DNA of 64,000 nt. It comes from Acetobacter lovaniensis (GTDB lineage: Bacteria; Pseudomonadota; Alphaproteobacteria; Acetobacterales; Acetobacteraceae). The position numbers and the translations under genes are program-made. The notes beneath the pieces were generated by a model. The model searched no databases. It was not told the origin of the DNA and was given only the letters and a program-made list of their open reading frames with translations. The DNA lies in NCBI RefSeq assembly GCF_014207635.1, contig NZ_JACHIE010000001.1, positions 124,001 to 188,000 of the forward strand, written 5' to 3'. The stretch's first letter is position 1, and every line of letters starts with the position of its first letter. Shown here in pieces: positions 36,861 through 46,350 of the stretch.

Positions 36861-37427
36861 GTGCTTGACCATTTTCTGGAACTGACTGCCACACAACCTC
36901 TTTTGCAGGTTCTGATTGTTATTCTGGCAACGTTTGTGCTGGAGGACGCGGCAACCGTAATTACGGCCATTCAGGTTCATCTCCACACGATCAGTATTCC
37001 CGTTGCCCTGGGCGCCCTGTACACGGGCATTGTTCTGGGCGATGTGGGCCTTTACGCTCTGGGCGCGCTGGCCGCCAAATGGTCCCCCGCCCAGCGTTGG
37101 GTTAACGTTCCCTCCGCCCGGACGCAGCAGGCATGGCTAAACAGGAACCTGTTTGTGGTTGTGTTTGTCAGCAGGTTTATTCCGGGCACACGCCTGCCCC
37201 TTTATACGGCCTGTGGTTTTTTCCGGGCCGGGCTGGCTGTTTTTACGGCAGCCACCTTCTGCGCCACCCTGTTGTGGACAACGGCACTCTTTATGCTCTC
37301 CCTGCGTGTGGGAGGAGCACTTCTGGCCCATCTTGGCGCATGGCGCTGGGTTGGCGTGGCTGGCTTTGTGGCCGCCATCATTCTGGTGGGGCGGCTTGTT
37401 GCGCGCACCCAAAAACACAAGATATGA
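36861..37427 (+). CDS. DedA family membrane protein
   Basis: 188 residues from a GTG start with AGG about 8 nt upstream. It has four to five hydrophobic segments. The family region contains VSRFIPGTRLPLYTACGFFR (about 104-123), matching the conserved R-F-x-P-G-x-R motif of DedA/VTT proteins, and an acidic FVLEDAATVI near 27-36. Members are lipid scramblases or undecaprenyl-phosphate translocases. The next gene starts in its stop codon (ATGA), so the two are coupled; uppP lies 3 kb away. Confidence 0.88.
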   Translation: MLDHFLELTATQPLLQVLIVILATFVLEDAATVITAIQVHLHTISIPVALGALYTGIVLGDVGLYALGALAAKWSPAQRWVNVPSARTQQAWLNRNLFVVVFVSRFIPGTRLPLYTACGFFRAGLAVFTAATFCATLLWTTALFMLSLRVGGALLAHLGAWRWVGVAGFVAAIILVGRLVARTQKHKI

Positions 37428-38506
37428 CCTTACCCATGCCCCCCTCCCAGCAAGACAAGCACCCCAACCCTCTCTCACTCTTCGAGTTCTGGCCACGCTG
37501 GGTGTTTTACACACCTGTTGTGGCCTACTGGATCCTGCTTGGCCTGCGCTACAGGGATGTCACACTCCCCACCGCCGCCAACCCCCGCATAACCACCGGT
37601 GGTCTGTGCGGAGAAAAGAAAAGCGACCTGTTGGATATGGCTGGCCCATATGCCACCCAATGGATTGCGCCATATACCACGCTGACCACTGGCGAGAACG
37701 ATCTGGTACGGGCCACGCAGGTCATGCACGCCAGAGGGCTGGCATTTCCTGTTGTTGTCAAACCTGACATCGGGTGCAACGGCACGGGGGTCAAGCTGGT
37801 ACATACGCAGGAGGAACTGGCACAGGTCTGTGCATCATTCCCGCGCAATGTGGAACTTGTCATTCAAAAACTGATTACATGGTCGCATGAAGCCGGACTG
37901 TTTTACATCCGCCACCCGGATGAACCCACAGGCCGCCTGACCTCCCTGACATACAAGGATATCCCCTTCCTGATCGGCAATGGCAGGAACACCATTCTGG
38001 AACTGCTCAAACAGGACGCCCGCACCAGCAAGGTGCTGCATATTTACACCCCTCGCCTGCAACACCGCCTGCACACCATTCCCGAGCAGGGGGAAAGGAT
38101 CGATCTGGTTTTTGCGGGCAATCACTGCAAAGGGGCGGTTTTTCGCAATGGCATAGCCGACATTACGCCGGAACTGACGCAGCGGATCGACCAGATCATG
38201 CAGGATATCCCCGACTTTTATTTCGGGCGCATTGATCTGAAATTCCGCAGTACGGAAGACCTCGCCCGTGGCGAGAATTTTGAGATCATAGAAATCAACG
38301 GTGTTGGCGCGGAAGCCATCCATATCTGGGATGCCAGAACGACCCTGCGCGAGGCCTATGCAGCACAGTTCCTGCATTACGGCGAAAGCTACCGCATAGG
38401 GGCCAAAAACAAGGCCGCAGGCTGGAAACCCACAAACCTGTGGTACGGGCTACGCCTGTGGCGCGAACATAAAAAACTGCTGGCGTCCTACCCGCTTAAT
38501 GACTGA
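37424..38506 (+). CDS. Membrane-associated ATP-grasp ligase of unknown substrate
   Basis: 360 residues from the ATG overlapping the dedA stop. One hydrophobic segment near 24-42 (FYTPVVAYWILLGL) suggests membrane attachment. The ATP-grasp core includes FPVVVKPDIGCNGTGVKLV (about 105-123), an ELVIQKLI hinge and the metal-binding GRIDLKF ... FEIIEINGVGAEA near 267-295. It resembles D-Ala-D-Ala ligase-like or carboxylate-amine ligase proteins, so an ATP-dependent amide or ester transfer is likely; the substrate is unknown. The 3' end overlaps the convergent permease gene by 11 nt. Confidence 0.78.
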   Translation: MTLPMPPSQQDKHPNPLSLFEFWPRWVFYTPVVAYWILLGLRYRDVTLPTAANPRITTGGLCGEKKSDLLDMAGPYATQWIAPYTTLTTGENDLVRATQVMHARGLAFPVVVKPDIGCNGTGVKLVHTQEELAQVCASFPRNVELVIQKLITWSHEAGLFYIRHPDEPTGRLTSLTYKDIPFLIGNGRNTILELLKQDARTSKVLHIYTPRLQHRLHTIPEQGERIDLVFAGNHCKGAVFRNGIADITPELTQRIDQIMQDIPDFYFGRIDLKFRSTEDLARGENFEIIEINGVGAEAIHIWDARTTLREAYAAQFLHYGESYRIGAKNKAAGWKPTNLWYGLRLWREHKKLLASYPLND

Positions 38507-40040
38507 GCGCATCCTGCGCCAGCGCGGCCCGATGCTCCTGCGCCAGACGGGAATGACGCCGGCCGTAAAAGCGGTAGCATCCCCAGCCACACAGCGCATA
38601 AACCATCAGCAGCAAAGCAGGCACGGGGTCTCCGCCCATAAAGGACAACACCATTTCCCAACAGAGCGGGGCGGCCATAAACCCGCAGAACACCATGCCA
38701 AGCAATGGCACATACCCAACCCATATGCCGCGCAGCACAAACCCGCCAAAAGGCACAACAAAGGTGCGCGTATGGTCAGGAGCCGTATTGCGCATCCATA
38801 TTACTGTAAAGCAGACAATACCAAACGCCGTTGCCGTTCCCAGGCTGACCAGATCACCAATAATATCAATCGGCAGGACGGCGGTCGCCAGAGCCACCAC
38901 ACTCCCCAGCATGATGCTGCCAAGCCAGGGCGTATGGTAACGCGTGTGCAAACGCGCAAAAACGGAAAACAGCAGACCATCTTCCGCCATGGCAAAAAAA
39001 ATGCGGCTCTGGGCGTATAACAGGCCCATCAATACCGAACACAGGCCAACCACCGCACCAATTTTAACAAACAGGGCAAGCCATGGCTGATGCATGGCAT
39101 TAACCGCAATAGCCAGCGGGTCTGCCACATCCAGCGTCTGCCATGGTACAACGCCTATCAGCACGGCAGCCACCACCATATATACCCCCGTGCAGATCAC
39201 CAGTGACAGCACAATACCGACCGGCACATCCCGTCTGGGGTTTCTGGCTTCGGCTGCTGCGGTGGAAACGGCCTCAAACCCGACATAGGCGAAAAAGATA
39301 ATGGACGCCGCCCGAAAAATACCGGGAACACCGTAACGAAAACCACCCTGATACGCAGGAATGAACGGGGTCCAGTAGGCCGAGTGCATTTGCCAGACAC
39401 CCAGAGCCACAAAAACCGCCAGCACACCCACCTTCAGCATCACAATAAGGGAATTGATTTTAAAGGATTCCCGTACACCCACGACCAGTAGCCCGGTCAC
39501 AACCACAATGGACAAAGCCCCCAGCAGGTCACACTGCCAATGGCCCATGAGATGCCGGTTCACCCCCTGATAAACCACTTCCAGAGTTGTGGTGTGCAGA
39601 GCGGGCGGAACATGCATACCCAGATCATCCAGCAGACTGGCAGCGTACCCCGAAAAACCGGCAGCAACACCCGCGCAGGAAATGCCGTATTCCATCAACA
39701 GCAGCCAGCCAACGGCCCATGCCCACCCTTCCCCCATGGACACGTAGGCATAGGTATAGGCCGACCCCGATACCGGCATAACAGATGCCAGCTCCGCATA
39801 GGACAGAGCCGTAAAAAGGCAGGCAATACCCGCAATAATAAAAGACAGCAGAATGGAGGGGCCAGCGTAATTGGCGGCGGCAGTCCCGGTCATGACGTAA
39901 ATGCCCGCACCAATGGTTGAGCCCACGCCCAGCATGGTCAACTGCAATGGTCCCAGCGTTTTTTTCAGGCGCTGCTGCCCGTTTTCCATCTCTATTCTGG
40001 CAAGTGACTTGCGCAGTAAGGAAGCACGCACCCGTTTCAT
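38496..40040 (-). CDS. APC superfamily amino acid permease (cationic amino acid transporter-like)
   Basis: 514 residues from the ATG at 40038-40040; a GTG 12 nt upstream is possible. About twelve to fourteen transmembrane segments. The helix-1 motif GVGSTIGAGIYVMTG and FAYVGFEAVSTAAAEARNPRRDVP (helix 6-7) match the CAT/YfnA branch of APC transporters. The substrate is unknown; family members carry cationic or other amino acids. It lies 12 nt downstream of uppP, so likely co-transcribed. Confidence 0.9.
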   Translation of the reverse strand: MKRVRASLLRKSLARIEMENGQQRLKKTLGPLQLTMLGVGSTIGAGIYVMTGTAAANYAGPSILLSFIIAGIACLFTALSYAELASVMPVSGSAYTYAYVSMGEGWAWAVGWLLLMEYGISCAGVAAGFSGYAASLLDDLGMHVPPALHTTTLEVVYQGVNRHLMGHWQCDLLGALSIVVVTGLLVVGVRESFKINSLIVMLKVGVLAVFVALGVWQMHSAYWTPFIPAYQGGFRYGVPGIFRAASIIFFAYVGFEAVSTAAAEARNPRRDVPVGIVLSLVICTGVYMVVAAVLIGVVPWQTLDVADPLAIAVNAMHQPWLALFVKIGAVVGLCSVLMGLLYAQSRIFFAMAEDGLLFSVFARLHTRYHTPWLGSIMLGSVVALATAVLPIDIIGDLVSLGTATAFGIVCFTVIWMRNTAPDHTRTFVVPFGGFVLRGIWVGYVPLLGMVFCGFMAAPLCWEMVLSFMGGDPVPALLLMVYALCGWGCYRFYGRRHSRLAQEHRAALAQDALSH

Positions 40041-40052
40041 CCCGCTCACCAC

Positions 40053-40901
40053 TTACCGTGCGAAATGAAAGATCAGAAACGCAGCTCCGCCAACCACCAT
40101 GCAGTACCATGCAAAAGGCGACATCGCCCAACTGTCATGCTTGCGGAAATAGCGCATCAGAAAAGCCGTGCTCGCCAGAGCAGTCACCCCCGACACAACA
40201 GCCGCCAGCAGGGCAATATGCATCTGGGCCGGGTCAATGGGTGTGTGGCGCATTTTAAATGCTTCGCGCACTGTTGCGGCAATAATGACCGGCTGGGCCA
40301 TGAGGAACGAAAAACGCGCGGCTGCATCATGGTGCAGTCCGCGCAGCAGGCCCCCACAGATGGTTGCGCCCGAGCGCGACAGACCGGGAAAAAAGGCAAA
40401 GCACTGGAAAAAACCGATAAACAGCGCATCGCGTGATGTCAGGCTGGCCAGATACCGGACATCCTTGCGGACGACACGGCTCCGCAGTTTTTCAACCACC
40501 AGCAGCAACACCCCGTTAAGGAACAGGAACAGCGCCGCAGAGGATGCAGAGCCAAACACACTGCGCAACCAGTGCTCAAACAGACCGCCAACAACCACCG
40601 CAGGCACGGTTGCCAGACAGATCAGCCACAGGATATGCAGGCTTTCCAACTGGGTACGGTGCCCGAACGCGCCGAACGCCCCTTTACCCAGAGCCAGCCA
40701 GTCCTGCCAGAAAAAGATCAGCAGGGCGACGGATGTCCCCATGTGCAACATGACCAGAAATGGCAGAAAGGTCGGGTCATGCAGGTCATACGACCAGTGC
40801 AGCAATGACGGTAGGACAACAGCATGCCCAAGGCTGCTGACAGGAAAAAGCTCTGTAGCGCCCTGCAGCAGCGCCATGATAAGTGCCTGAAAAAGGGACA
40901 T
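40053..40901 (-). CDS. uppP: Undecaprenyl-diphosphatase
   Basis: A 282-residue integral membrane phosphatase recycling the C55 lipid carrier of peptidoglycan and polysaccharide. Motif 1 is GATELFPVSSLGH at 14-26 (Glu17, His26); the usual TEFLPVSS is TELFPVSS here. Motif 2 PGLSRSGAT at 172-180 supplies Arg176. About eight hydrophobic segments. Divergent from mlaD. Confidence 0.95.
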   Translation of the reverse strand: MSLFQALIMALLQGATELFPVSSLGHAVVLPSLLHWSYDLHDPTFLPFLVMLHMGTSVALLIFFWQDWLALGKGAFGAFGHRTQLESLHILWLICLATVPAVVVGGLFEHWLRSVFGSASSAALFLFLNGVLLLVVEKLRSRVVRKDVRYLASLTSRDALFIGFFQCFAFFPGLSRSGATICGGLLRGLHHDAAARFSFLMAQPVIIAATVREAFKMRHTPIDPAQMHIALLAAVVSGVTALASTAFLMRYFRKHDSWAMSPFAWYCMVVGGAAFLIFHFAR

Positions 40902-40940
40902 GTATGTTTAGCGTTCCAAACGGTCTGTTATCTACTGCTG

Positions 40941-40972
40941 TCCTTGCACCATGCGCCTAAGTGCTGCAAGGA
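40941..40972. promoter_or_regulatory. Inverted repeat between divergent uppP and mlaD
   Basis: TCCTTGCA and TGCAAGGA form a perfect 8-bp inverted repeat with a 16-nt centre. It lies 39 nt from the uppP start and 58 nt before mlaD. It could be an operator or a leader hairpin; no strong T tract follows, so a terminator is unlikely. Confidence 0.4.
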
Positions 40973-41030
40973 TTTCGTCCTGTTTAACTTTTTGCGCAAG
41001 CACACTTTTTGATAAGGGCCTGAGCCAACC

Positions 41031-41489
41031 ATGAGCCGACAAAACCACATAGGCGCTATTCTTTGCAGCACTCTGGTTCTGGCTGCGGCAACAGGGTTTG
41101 GCATGTACGCGATCAATACCCAGAAAACACCGGGCAAATCATCCTACGAACTGACAGCCCGCTTTGTTTCGGCCAACGGTCTGGCACGCGGAGCGGATGT
41201 GGATATCGCCGGGGTCAAGGTTGGTCGCGTATCCAGCATTACACTAGACCCTACCTCCCAGATGGCTATTGTCCGCTTCCGGCTGGATAGCGCACTCCTC
41301 CTGCCCACAGACAGCATCCTGACCATCGGCAGTGGCACCCTCTCCTCCGAAAATGCGCTGATGATCGAGCCGGGAACAGCCACAACAGTGGCCCGGTCCG
41401 GGCAGATGATGACCCACACATTGGAACCTTCAAGCCTTGAACAGCAGGTAAGCAACTATATTTTTGGTGCAGGCAATCTGGGACAGTAA
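41031..41489 (+). CDS. mlaD: MlaD-like phospholipid transport protein
   Basis: A 152-residue inner-membrane anchored MCE protein. One TM segment (about 10-28) precedes the MCE domain: YELTARFVSANGLARGADV, then IAGVKVGRVSSITLD, the family's hallmark. In the Mla pathway MlaD forms a hexamer with the MlaEFB transporter. No mlaE, mlaF, mlaB or mlaC gene is seen in the window, so it is an orphan here. A tRNA-Met gene follows. Confidence 0.9.
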   Translation: MSRQNHIGAILCSTLVLAAATGFGMYAINTQKTPGKSSYELTARFVSANGLARGADVDIAGVKVGRVSSITLDPTSQMAIVRFRLDSALLLPTDSILTIGSGTLSSENALMIEPGTATTVARSGQMMTHTLEPSSLEQQVSNYIFGAGNLGQ

Positions 41490-41585
41490 GCCAATTCCCT
41501 CCAACCAATCAGTTTTTTCAAAAAAATCTGGCAAGATGGATTGACGCCCCCCTCAGGAGCGGATACATAACCGCCACCAACCAAT

Positions 41586-41660
41586 GGCGGCGTAGCTCAG
41601 TGGTAGAGCAGGGGAATCATAATCCCTTGGTCGGAGGTTCAAATCCTTCCGCCGCTACCA
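41586..41660 (+). tRNA. tRNA-Met (anticodon CAU), elongator type
   Basis: 75 nt with encoded CCA. The acceptor stem GGCGGCG pairs with CGCCGCT (one G-U at the first pair). The D arm is GCTCAGTGGTAGAGC. The anticodon stem GGGGA/TCCCT holds loop ATCATAA, with CAT at positions 34-36. The T arm contains GGTTCAAATC. The first acceptor pair is G-U rather than the C-A mismatch of initiator tRNA, and there is no GGG/CCC anticodon-stem run of initiators, so an elongator is favoured. A CAU tRNA modified to read AUA (Ile) is possible but less likely. Confidence 0.93.
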
Positions 41661-41693
41661 AATTCCCAGAAAATCAAAGTATTAACCTTACCT

Positions 41694-41712
41694 TTTGATC
41701 AAAAAGATCAAA
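41694..41712. terminator. Hairpin downstream of tRNA-Met
   Basis: TTTGATC and GATCAAA form a 7-bp inverted repeat with an AAAAA loop 34 nt after the tRNA. The stem is AT-rich and no T tract follows, so termination is uncertain; it may be a processing or DNA-binding site. Confidence 0.35.
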
Positions 41713-41818
41713 CAGGCACTGTTAATTCTGCGCCTCTCTCTTCACATGGAGCGGACCTGCACCACCCTGTTCCATATTCATGGTCAACAGGGCGAATGCA
41801 GGGTCGCGGAGCGCTGGA

Positions 41819-42262
41819 TCAGCCCTCGGACAGTTCAGGCTGCGGTTCGCTCGACAGGTCCTTGACCTCAGCCATTGCTTCGTTCTCGGATTCCGTCTGG
41901 TCGTCTTCATCATCCTCGGACATGTTGGATGATACGCGCTGCTGCCGGGCCGTCTGACGCTCCGCACGTTCCTGCTGGCTTTGCTGCGCAGCCTGCGCCA
42001 TGGCGTTCAGAATACGGAAATAATGTTCGGCATGCTGAAAATAGGCTTCAGCCGCCACGCGGTCACCACTTCCTGTCGCATCACGACCGAGCTGGAGATA
42101 TTTTTCAAAAAGCTGCTGTGCTGTGCCTCTGACCCGCACATCTGGGCCATGACTGTCAAAAACATGATTCCGGTTCATCGGAATCTGGCCATTCAATTGC
42201 CTGGACGCTCCACCGCTCCCGTTGGAGCGATGGTGTCTGGTACGCATCCGTTTTACATTCAT
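41819..42262 (-). CDS. DUF4167 family protein
   Basis: A 147-residue protein of the DUF4167 family of alphaproteobacteria. The core RVRGTAQQLFEKYLQLGRDATGSGDRVAAEAYFQHAEHYFRILN (about 43-86) is intact. The N-terminus is basic and RNA-binding-like; the C-terminus is a Gln/acidic disordered tail. It is conserved next to prmC and prfA in alphaproteobacteria and probably has a translation-linked role. The 248-nt gap to prmC (42263-42510) has only a weak hairpin and no gene. Confidence 0.92.
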   Translation of the reverse strand: MNVKRMRTRHHRSNGSGGASRQLNGQIPMNRNHVFDSHGPDVRVRGTAQQLFEKYLQLGRDATGSGDRVAAEAYFQHAEHYFRILNAMAQAAQQSQQERAERQTARQQRVSSNMSEDDEDDQTESENEAMAEVKDLSSEPQPELSEG

Positions 42263-42510
42263 GGGTTTGTCACAGCGCTTTCCTGTTCATGGCACTTTGC
42301 ATGAAGAAACAGTCCGATACAAAAGGCATGTTCCTGAATGAAGGCCGAATTGTTTTTTCGGAATGGGCTTTTGGCGGCAACCTGTTTTTATTGCCGGAAG
42401 AAAGGCCCTTACCGCTCATCCACCGTGGCAGATCTGGCTAATCTGAATACTGCCGCAGGACTGAGCCTGCGGATAATAACAACGCACAACCACAAAGCCA
42501 ACCGATTTTT

Positions 42511-43413
42511 TTATATTCCAGTTGATGCCAGCCTCTGGCCCAGCACAACACAGCGGGCTATTCCGGCCAGATCGGCCAGCACACGCACAACACTCAGCCC
42601 GTTCTGCCCGGCTATGTCCCGCAGGGCCTGTTCCTGCCCTATCCCGATTTCAAAGATACCAATCCCGTTGTCACGCAGCAGCAAGGGCAGCCGGGCACAC
42701 AGGTCACGATAGGCGTCCAGACCATCACATCCGCCATCCAGCGCACGCACGGGCTCATGCGCCCTAACCTCTTCCATCAGCCCGTCAAGGTCTGATGTGG
42801 GAATATAGGGCGGGTTGCTGAACACAACATCAAACCGGGTCTGGGGGGCCAGCGCATCCCCCCACCGGGCTGCCATAACCAGCGCACGATCAGCCATATT
42901 GCAACGCCGGGCATTGGTATGGGCCAGACTGGCAGCAGCCGGATGAACATCCACCCCGACCCCCCAAGCCTGTCGGTACTCCGCCAGAGCCGCCAACAGA
43001 ATGCAGCCGGACCCCGTCCCCAGGTCCAGAAACGACAAGGGCGCATTGCGGTCCGGGTAAACATCCAGCAGGGCGGTAATCAGGGTTTCTGTATCCCCCC
43101 TTGGCACAAGAGAAGCCGGAGATACTGCCAGATCAAGGCTCCAGAACCCTTTGCGACCCGTAATATAGGCAAACGGCTCGTGCCTTGCCCGGCGGGCAAC
43201 CCAGCCCCAAAACGGTTCGGTAGCCACCGCTTCACGCGGAGAAAGACCCAGCAGAGCCTCGGGCGTTATACCCAGGGCATGCTGCAGAAGCAGACGTGCT
43301 TCCCGCCGGGGATTTTCCACCCCTGCATCGCGCAAAAGTTGCGCACCACTGGTCAGCAGGTCGTGTAGAGACTGGTGGTGTGGAGGTTTTTCTGCTTTGC
43401 TCGGATGCGTCAT
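42511..43413 (-). CDS. prmC: Release factor glutamine methyltransferase
   Basis: A 300-residue SAM-dependent enzyme that methylates the GGQ glutamine of release factors. SAM motif FLDLGTGSGCILLA is at about 128-141 and the catalytic NPPY at 200-203. A helical N-terminal domain binds the substrate. Its natural target prfA lies on the same strand just upstream, separated by a small plus-strand gene. That gene's start lies only 27 nt from the prmC start. Confidence 0.95.
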   Translation of the reverse strand: MTHPSKAEKPPHHQSLHDLLTSGAQLLRDAGVENPRREARLLLQHALGITPEALLGLSPREAVATEPFWGWVARRARHEPFAYITGRKGFWSLDLAVSPASLVPRGDTETLITALLDVYPDRNAPLSFLDLGTGSGCILLAALAEYRQAWGVGVDVHPAAASLAHTNARRCNMADRALVMAARWGDALAPQTRFDVVFSNPPYIPTSDLDGLMEEVRAHEPVRALDGGCDGLDAYRDLCARLPLLLRDNGIGIFEIGIGQEQALRDIAGQNGLSVVRVLADLAGIARCVVLGQRLASTGI

Positions 43414-43440
43414 TTCAACAAATCACCTGACCCAATATCC

Positions 43441-43917
43441 ATGTCCGCTTCACGTTTTTCATTCACTCTCCCGACCGCTGTGCTGCTGAGCACCATAAGC
43501 CTGCTGGCTATGACGGTGCCCCTGCGCCCGGCTCTGGCTGGCGAATTTACGGTAACGGATGAAAAAGCTGACATGGAAATTTCCGAAGTCTCACGCATTT
43601 ATCTGGACGGCAAGCTCGTATCCGAGTTCCGGCTTGATGATGCCACGCGGTACAAAACCGTGCGTATCCCTACCCCACTGGGCCGTCTGGACCACACCTA
43701 TACGTTGTGCGGGGAAATTACCATTCGCACCGCGGATGGCCGGACAGAAACGCACGAAGTGAGCAGTAGCGGTCTTTTGCACAACCCCGATGGCCACCAT
43801 TTTGATGCTTTGGGGTCCGACGGATTTAAGGATTTCTTTCTGGTGGACCCACAGGCTCCGCAGGCCGCAGAGCGGCTCCCCGGTCGGGGCGAAGTCTGCT
43901 CCGCCCCGATTAGCTGA
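43441..43917 (+). CDS. Exported protein of unknown family
   Basis: 158 residues from the ATG at 43441, where a signal peptide ends after ALA33; earlier in-frame starts would break the signal. The mature part has a beta-strand-rich pattern, including EVSRIYLDGKLVSEFRLDD and TPLGRLDHTYTLCGEITIRTADGRT, and two cysteines (YTLCGEI, EVCSAP) that may form a disulfide. I recognise no domain. It is transcribed against prmC and prfA, filling the space between them, with 5 nt to the prfA stop. Confidence 0.75.
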   Translation: MSASRFSFTLPTAVLLSTISLLAMTVPLRPALAGEFTVTDEKADMEISEVSRIYLDGKLVSEFRLDDATRYKTVRIPTPLGRLDHTYTLCGEITIRTADGRTETHEVSSSGLLHNPDGHHFDALGSDGFKDFFLVDPQAPQAAERLPGRGEVCSAPIS

Positions 43918-43922
43918 AAACG

Positions 43923-44981
43923 CTAGAACCCCGCATCCGCCAGAAGAGCGGCCTGCTCTTCCTGCGCAAGCGCATCCACAAACTCATCCAGTTCGCCCAG
44001 CATAACGCGGTCAATTTTATACAGGGTCAGGTTGATCCGGTGGTCCGTGACCCGCCCTTGCGGAAAGTTATACGTGCGTATCCGTTCGGACCGATCCCCC
44101 GTACCAACCTGAGAGCGCCGGTCCGCCGCACGATTGGCATGAGCCTGCTCCCGCTCGCGCTCATACAGGCGGGCACGCAGGATCTTCATCGCCTTGGCAC
44201 GGTTCTTGTGCTGGCTCTTTTCCTCCTGCATGGACACAACAATGTTGGTCGGCAGATGGGTAATCCGCACCGCACTTTCAGTTTTGTTAACGTGCTGCCC
44301 ACCGGCCCCTGACGCCCGAAAAACGTCTATGCGCAGTTCGCTTTCGTTAATGGTCACATCCACCTCTTCCGCCTCTGGCAGAACGGCCACCGTAACCGTG
44401 GATGTGTGAATACGCCCCTGCGCTTCCGTTGCGGGAACGCGCTGCACCCTGTGCACACCGGATTCGTATTTAAGCCGCGCAAAAACACTTTTGCCGTTAA
44501 TTTCGGCAATGCCACAGCGCAGACCACCGAGTTCGCTCTCGTCATAATCCATAACGGTAAAGCGCCAGCCCTTGAGGTCCGCATACCGCCGGTACAGATC
44601 GAACAATTCAGCCGCAAACAGAGCCGCTTCATCCCCACCAGCGGCGGGGCGCACTTCCAGAATGGCGCTGCGCTCGTCCGCTACGTCCTTGGGGAGCAGT
44701 GCCAGCCGCACTTCGCGCTGCAACCTTGGTAACTGCTCACGCAGTTCTGCCAGTTCTTCGCCCGCCAGTTCCTGCATTTCCGGGTCAGCCATAAGGGCCT
44801 CTGCCTGAGCAATGCCCTTTTCTGTTGTCCGCAGGCCGTTAATGCAGGTTACAACCGGTTCAATTTCCGCATATTCGCGGGACGCCTGAGTAAAGGCATC
44901 CCCACTCAGGCCACTTGCCAGAAGCGCTTCCAGTTCAAGCGCGCGACTGGCAATCCGGTCCAGCCGTTCATCAAGATTCAT
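43923..44981 (-). CDS. prfA: Peptide chain release factor 1
   Basis: A 352-residue class I release factor. The GGQ motif lies in [16 protein letters not shown] near 226-241. The anticodon-like tripeptide for RF1, P-x-T, fits [20 protein letters not shown] near 190 in the equivalent loop. It recognises UAA and UAG. Its ATG overlaps the hisS stop by 1 nt (TAATG). Modified by PrmC from the neighbouring gene. Confidence 0.96.
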   Translation of the reverse strand: MNLDERLDRIASRALELEALLASGLSGDAFTQASREYAEIEPVVTCINGLRTTEKGIAQAEALMADPEMQELAGEELAELREQLPRLQREVRLALLPKDVADERSAILEVRPAAGGDEAALFAAELFDLYRRYADLKGWRFTVMDYDESELGGLRCGIAEINGKSVFARLKYESGVHRVQRVPATEAQGRIHTSTVTVAVLPEAEEVDVTINESELRIDVFRASGAGGQHVNKTESAVRITHLPTNIVVSMQEEKSQHKNRAKAMKILRARLYEREREQAHANRAADRRSQVGTGDRSERIRTYNFPQGRVTDHRINLTLYKIDRVMLGELDEFVDALAQEEQAALLADAGF

Positions 44982-46228
44982 TACGCAAAAATGCTCCGCG
45001 CATCAGAAAGAAGGGCCTGTGTCACCACTTCGTTTTCCTGCCCGGTTTCCATGCTTTTGACACGGAACACACCGCGGGCCAGTTCATCCTCACCCAGAAA
45101 CAGCACATGGCTTGCGTTCTGCTTGCCTGCCCGTTCCATGCGCTTACGCAGCGAACCCTTGTAGCCGATTTCGGTCCGCACACCCTGCTGGCGCAGTGCC
45201 TGCAAAATCTGGCACACGGCTTTTTCATCCGGTGAGCCTACCGGAATCAGCACCACGGAACGCGGGGCCGGGGGAGCCTCTTCAAGCAGCATGGCAAGGC
45301 GTTCTACCCCGGCGGCCCAGCCAATGGCGGGCACTTCCGGCCCACCCATCTGCTTGACCAGACCATCATACCGCCCACCGGCCAGCACCGTACCCTGCGA
45401 GCCAAGGCGGTTGGTTACAAATTCAAACGTCGTGTGGTTGTAGTAATCCAAGCCACGGACAATGGCGGGGTTAATCGTGTAGGCAATGCCAAAGAGATCG
45501 AGCCTGTGGCGCAGTTCCTCCCAGAATGTCCGGGCCTCTGGGGTCAGGAAGTCTTCCATCAGGGGTGCGTTGACAACAAGTTCACGATCGCCCTGATCCT
45601 TGCTGTCGAGAATACGCAGCGGATTTTTTTCAAGCCTGATACGGCTATCTTCAGACAGTCCAGCACTATGGGCGGAAAAATACGTTACCAGCGCCTGCCG
45701 CCACGCATCCCGGCTGGCGGCATCACCCAGCGTGTTCAACTCAAGTGTTACGTACTGGGCAACACCCAGTGCTTCAAGCACGGCATAACCCAGAGCTATG
45801 GCTTCCGCATCAGCCAGAGGTTCGGCCGCGCCCAGCAGTTCTGCGCCAATCTGGTGGAACTGGCGGTAACGTCCTTTTTGTGGCCGCTCATGCCGGAACA
45901 TCGGCCCTGTATAAAACACCTTCTGGGGGAGCGACTGGGTAAGTGCATTGGTCACCAGCGCACGGCAGACGGCAGCCGTACCTTCTGGCCGCAGGGTCAG
46001 GCTATCCCCATCGCGGTCATTGAAGGAATACATTTCCTTGGAAACCACGTCCGATGTATCGCCCAAAGAGCGGGAGAATACGCGGGTTTCTTCAAAAATG
46101 GGGGTGGACCACTCATCAAACCCGTAGAGCCCGGCAATATGGCGTGCGGTATTGACCACGCGCGCATGGCGGCGTTGCTCTTCTCCAATAAGATCGTGCG
46201 TTCCTCTTACGGGCTGAATGCTGCTCAC
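44981..46228 (-). CDS. hisS: Histidine--tRNA ligase
   Basis: A 415-residue class II synthetase from a GTG start with AGGAAAAACAGG upstream. Motif 2 [24 protein letters not shown] (about 114-137), the HisRS signature [14 protein letters not shown] and LAGGRYDGL are present, followed by an anticodon-binding domain from about 325. Coupled to prfA by a TAATG overlap. Length is normal. Confidence 0.96.
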   Translation of the reverse strand: MSSIQPVRGTHDLIGEEQRRHARVVNTARHIAGLYGFDEWSTPIFEETRVFSRSLGDTSDVVSKEMYSFNDRDGDSLTLRPEGTAAVCRALVTNALTQSLPQKVFYTGPMFRHERPQKGRYRQFHQIGAELLGAAEPLADAEAIALGYAVLEALGVAQYVTLELNTLGDAASRDAWRQALVTYFSAHSAGLSEDSRIRLEKNPLRILDSKDQGDRELVVNAPLMEDFLTPEARTFWEELRHRLDLFGIAYTINPAIVRGLDYYNHTTFEFVTNRLGSQGTVLAGGRYDGLVKQMGGPEVPAIGWAAGVERLAMLLEEAPPAPRSVVLIPVGSPDEKAVCQILQALRQQGVRTEIGYKGSLRKRMERAGKQNASHVLFLGEDELARGVFRVKSMETGQENEVVTQALLSDARSIFA

Positions 46229-46290
46229 GGCCTGTTTTTCCTGATTGAAGCAGCACCTTGCGGGCTGCTCCCTGATCTTTGTCTATTGGG

Positions 46291-46339
46291 CAAATAAAAC
46301 CCGCCACAGCCCCGAACATGCCCGGAGCGCGTGGCGGGT
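46291..46339 (-). terminator. Intrinsic terminator of ispG
   Basis: ACCCGCCAC (46299-46307) and GTGGCGGGT (46331-46339) form a 9-bp GC-rich stem with a 23-nt inner part that may fold further. Read on the minus strand, TTTTATTTG follows. It lies 12 nt after the ispG stop and separates it from hisS. Confidence 0.75.
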
Positions 46340-46350
46340 GATAGGCGAAC

